Shown: piece after piece, positions 61,819-64,000 of the stretch
How the letters are laid out: every line of letters starts with the position of its first letter
Position numbering within the stretch: position 1 is the stretch's first letter
NCBI RefSeq assembly: GCF_003627795.1
Contig: NZ_CP032685.1
Span: 124,001-188,000 of the forward strand
Reading direction: 5' to 3'
From: Rhizobium sp. CCGE531
GTDB taxonomy: Bacteria > Pseudomonadota > Alphaproteobacteria > Rhizobiales > Rhizobiaceae
Length of the DNA: 64,000 nt
Translations under genes and position numbers: made by a program
Notes under the pieces: generated by a model
What the model was told of the DNA's origin: nothing
Seen by the model: the letters and a program-made list of their open reading frames with translations, nothing else
Databases searched by the model: none

Positions 61819-62850
61819 ATGGTATCGTTGAGCTTCGACAATGTTGCGCGCTCTCATGACGGGTCACCTTATGATTTCGCGGCAACACATAAAGGCAGTG
61901 ATTTCGGTTCGATGGTCGAGGCGTTTTCAGGAGCCTATGGCGTCTTTGGTGCCAAGCCATTGGGCAAGGATCGGGCTTTCACCTGGGCGGCGGATCTGAG
62001 AAGAAGCGGGCCTCTTACAGCGGTTCACTCGGCATATGAAAGGTCCTGGGAAGTCCGGACGCTCGATGAAACTCCGCAGCACCTTGGGCTTTACATGCCC
62101 CGCATGGGTTCGCTTCGACTGACCATTGGACGAAAGGTCGCCGAAGGTGGCGCGGGGCACATTCTCATCGCGAACAACCACGAGGCTCGCGATCGCTTGC
62201 TTCAGGGCGAGTCGAATAGCTTGGACGCTCTCTTGCTGGACTGGAAAATAGTCAAGAGAATGCTGGCTTCGCTCCTGGAAGCGCCGATCCTCGACCCGTT
62301 GGATCTGGAGCCCGTTCTCGATCTTTCAACACCATCCGGCCAGCTGATCGGCAACCTGGCACAGGCGATCATACAGGGCATGCGCAATGACGGGCCGCTC
62401 TTATCCTCTCCACTTGCCGTATCGATGATGAGCGAAACGCTTGCCGACCTCGTCATCAGGTTTGGGCAGCATCGTCTTTCCCATCATTTGGGCAAGGAGA
62501 AGGTGTCGATGGTTGCGCCGTGGCATGTGCGCCGTGCGATAGACTATATGCATGCCAATATCACCGAGCCTTTCACCATCTCGATGGTGGCCGACGATGT
62601 CGGGGTTTCGCTTCGTGCCTTGCAGATGGGGTTCAAGGCATTCAGGAAAACTTCGCCGGGTGCCTATCTACGCACAATCAGGCTGAAGGCTGCGCGCGAT
62701 CAATTGCGAGATCCGTTGAATCAGCAATCCGTTCGCGAAGTTTGCGCGACGTGGGGTTTCTTTCATCCAGGCAGGTTCTCCATCATCTATCGCAGCATTT
62801 TCGGAGAAAGCCCAAGCGATACGCGCGCGAAAGCCGTTGGCCTGCGTTAG
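61819..62850 (+). CDS. AraC-family transcriptional regulator
   Basis: 343 residues. The N-terminal domain (~25-200) is an AraC_binding_2-like sensor region with no metal or cysteine motif. The C-terminal ~105 residues (235-340) hold two helix-turn-helix motifs: ISMVADDVGVSLRALQMGFK and VREVCATWGFFHPGRFSIIY, with RSIFGESPSDTR typical of AraC/XylS proteins. It binds asymmetric sites near a target promoter. Neighbouring genes (ROK regulator, c-di-GMP protein) do not show a target. GC- and AT-balanced leader; start ATG 61819 has only a weak ribosome-binding site. Confidence 0.83.
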   Translation: MVSLSFDNVARSHDGSPYDFAATHKGSDFGSMVEAFSGAYGVFGAKPLGKDRAFTWAADLRRSGPLTAVHSAYERSWEVRTLDETPQHLGLYMPRMGSLRLTIGRKVAEGGAGHILIANNHEARDRLLQGESNSLDALLLDWKIVKRMLASLLEAPILDPLDLEPVLDLSTPSGQLIGNLAQAIIQGMRNDGPLLSSPLAVSMMSETLADLVIRFGQHRLSHHLGKEKVSMVAPWHVRRAIDYMHANITEPFTISMVADDVGVSLRALQMGFKAFRKTSPGAYLRTIRLKAARDQLRDPLNQQSVREVCATWGFFHPGRFSIIYRSIFGESPSDTRAKAVGLR

Positions 62851-62896
62851 CAGCTATGCCAATCCGGGGACGTTATTCTTCTTTTTGGGCGAAACT

Positions 62897-64000
62897 CTAG
62901 GCGTCCGACAGGACTCTCGTGACTGCCGTAGCCGCATTGAGAGCCGTGACTGCATCGGCATCCTTCCGGCTCGGCTCCGGGCGACCAAAGAAATAGCCTT
63001 GGACTTCGCTGCATCCCTCGGTCAGAACGCATTCGAGATGCGCTTCCGTCTCCACACCCTCGGCGACGGTCGTGACGCCCAGCCGCTTGCCCAGATCGGC
63101 AATCGCCCGGACAACGGCTGCGGATTCCGGTCGCTTCACGGCATCTCTCACGAATGAACCATCGATCTTGATCTTGTCGAAAGGGAAGGCGCGCAGATGG
63201 GTAAGGGACGAGTAGCCGGTTCCAAAATCGTCCAGGGCCACGCGGACCCCGAGATCGCGGACGCGCCGCAGATCTCCAATGCCCCCGTGTTCGTCGTCGA
63301 AGATCGCGGTTTCAGTCACCTCAATTTCAAGCCGGTCGGGCGACAGCCCGGAAGACGCCAGGGCCGACAACACCGTGGAGGCGATCGTGCCCTTGCCGAG
63401 CTGCGCGGCCGATACGTTGACGGCTACGCGCGCGCCATCCTCCCATTGGACGGCGTCCAGACATGCGGTGTTCAAGACGAACTCGCCAAGCTGGTCGATC
63501 AATCCGTTCTGTTCGGCAACGGGAATGAACTCCGCGGGTGAGACCCAGCCCCTTTGAGGATGATGCCAGCGGATCAATGCTTCCCGTGCCGTGACCCTGT
63601 GGCTGCGGATATCGACGATCGGCTGATAGAAGACGAACAATCCCCGGCGGTCCCGCAAGGATGCCCGCAGCGTCGTTTGAAGCTGAATACTCTCCTGGAT
63701 GCGATTTTCCATCTCTTCGGAAAACACCTTGTATGCGCTCTTGCCGGCGGCCTTTGCCGCGTAAAGGGCGATGTCGGCTCGCGCCAGCAAGGCTTCTCCC
63801 GTCTCCCCATGCATTGGCGCGTACACGATGCCAATCGATGCGCCGATTTGAACCTGGCTCACTTGGTCGAGGTCGAACGGCATGGAGAGCGCATCGATGA
63901 TCCGGCCGGCCAGCCGCGCCACCGGCAAGGGTTCGGCATATGGAACAAGCACGGCAAATTCGTCGCCGCCGAGCCGTCCAATCGTCATGGCCGGCGCAGA
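62897..64000 (-). CDS. GGDEF-EAL domain protein (partial)
   Basis: At least 367 residues; the 5' end lies beyond the window. The visible N-terminal part is the end of a GGDEF domain (RLGGDEFAVLV), a cyclase-type motif that is intact. The EAL domain follows (~115-360): REALIRWHHPQRGWVSPAEF, EVTETAIFDDE, DDFGTGYSSLTHLRAFPFDK and QGYFFGRPEPSR, with the catalytic Glu and metal-binding residues present. EAL proteins hydrolyse cyclic di-GMP, so it probably affects motility or biofilm; dual domains may also be regulatory. Gene converges on the AraC gene (46-bp gap). Confidence 0.9.
   Translation of the reverse strand, partial: SAPAMTIGRLGGDEFAVLVPYAEPLPVARLAGRIIDALSMPFDLDQVSQVQIGASIGIVYAPMHGETGEALLARADIALYAAKAAGKSAYKVFSEEMENRIQESIQLQTTLRASLRDRRGLFVFYQPIVDIRSHRVTAREALIRWHHPQRGWVSPAEFIPVAEQNGLIDQLGEFVLNTACLDAVQWEDGARVAVNVSAAQLGKGTIASTVLSALASSGLSPDRLEIEVTETAIFDDEHGGIGDLRRVRDLGVRVALDDFGTGYSSLTHLRAFPFDKIKIDGSFVRDAVKRPESAAVVRAIADLGKRLGVTTVAEGVETEAHLECVLTEGCSEVQGYFFGRPEPSRKDADAVTALNAATAVTRVLSDA

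Overview
The window looks like a large replicon of a Rhizobium-type alphaproteobacterium. The DNA is GC-rich, and many ABC transporters, LysR, GntR, TetR and MocR regulators and ATGA-overlapped operons are present. It carries an oxyR/katG pair, and the 37.8-37.95 kb intergenic repeat resembles one I associate with rhizobial genomes. No tRNA, rRNA, CRISPR array, intact insertion sequence, phage or replication gene was seen. Dense catabolic, transport and stress genes would fit a chromid, a secondary replicon or an accessory part of a chromosome.

Layout. 0-3.7 kb: end of an aldo/keto reductase, a RibD/DHFR-like reductase coupled to a cupin protein, a divergent LysR regulator, a decayed alcohol dehydrogenase fragment, and an aldo/keto reductase-fold protein that has lost three of its four catalytic residues. 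4-6.4 kb: CsbD-like and BON-domain stress proteins, a DUF992 protein and an acyltransferase. 6.4-9.9 kb: katG and divergent oxyR. 10.4-16.8 kb: an amino-acid-type ABC transporter operon with an M20 amidohydrolase and an extra binding protein, divergent from a MocR regulator with a conspicuous repeated operator. 16.8-20.3 kb: surface polysaccharide functions (acyltransferase, glycosyltransferase, flippase). 20.5-24 kb: J-domain protein, DegP-type protease, DUF2161 nuclease-fold protein. 24-27 kb: LysR, MFS exporter and aldo/keto reductase. 27-33 kb: a GH94-like phosphorylase and a GH2 beta-mannosidase.

33.4-39.9 kb: a VOC protein, then an operon joining kynureninase and a formamidase-like hydrolase to a TrpXYZ-like ABC transporter, with a divergent GntR regulator. 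This points to uptake and breakdown of tryptophan or kynurenine compounds. 40-42.3 kb: a four-gene operon with a divergent NRAMP-type transporter, two PRC-barrel-like proteins and a lipoprotein. 42.7-45.1 kb: a TetR regulator and a degraded periplasmic redox operon (DUF5666-like protein, frameshifted cytochrome b561, truncated molybdopterin oxidoreductase), joined by a shared operator-like sequence. 45.2-52.3 kb: TetR plus a TriABC-like RND pump with two adaptor lipoproteins and a lipoprotein hydrolase. 52.3-58.8 kb: a CpxAR/OmpR-type two-component system divergent from a second RND pump. 58.9-64 kb: an OmpR-type regulator with glutamate at the phosphoacceptor position, DoxX, ROK and AraC regulators, and a GGDEF-EAL protein running off the right edge.

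The most unusual items are the pseudoenzyme-like aldo/keto reductase, the D-to-E response regulator, the non-canonical NRAMP operon, the eroding redox operon with its paired operators, and the kynurenine transport/catabolism unit. All assignments come from reading the sequence and recalling family motifs; no database search was run.
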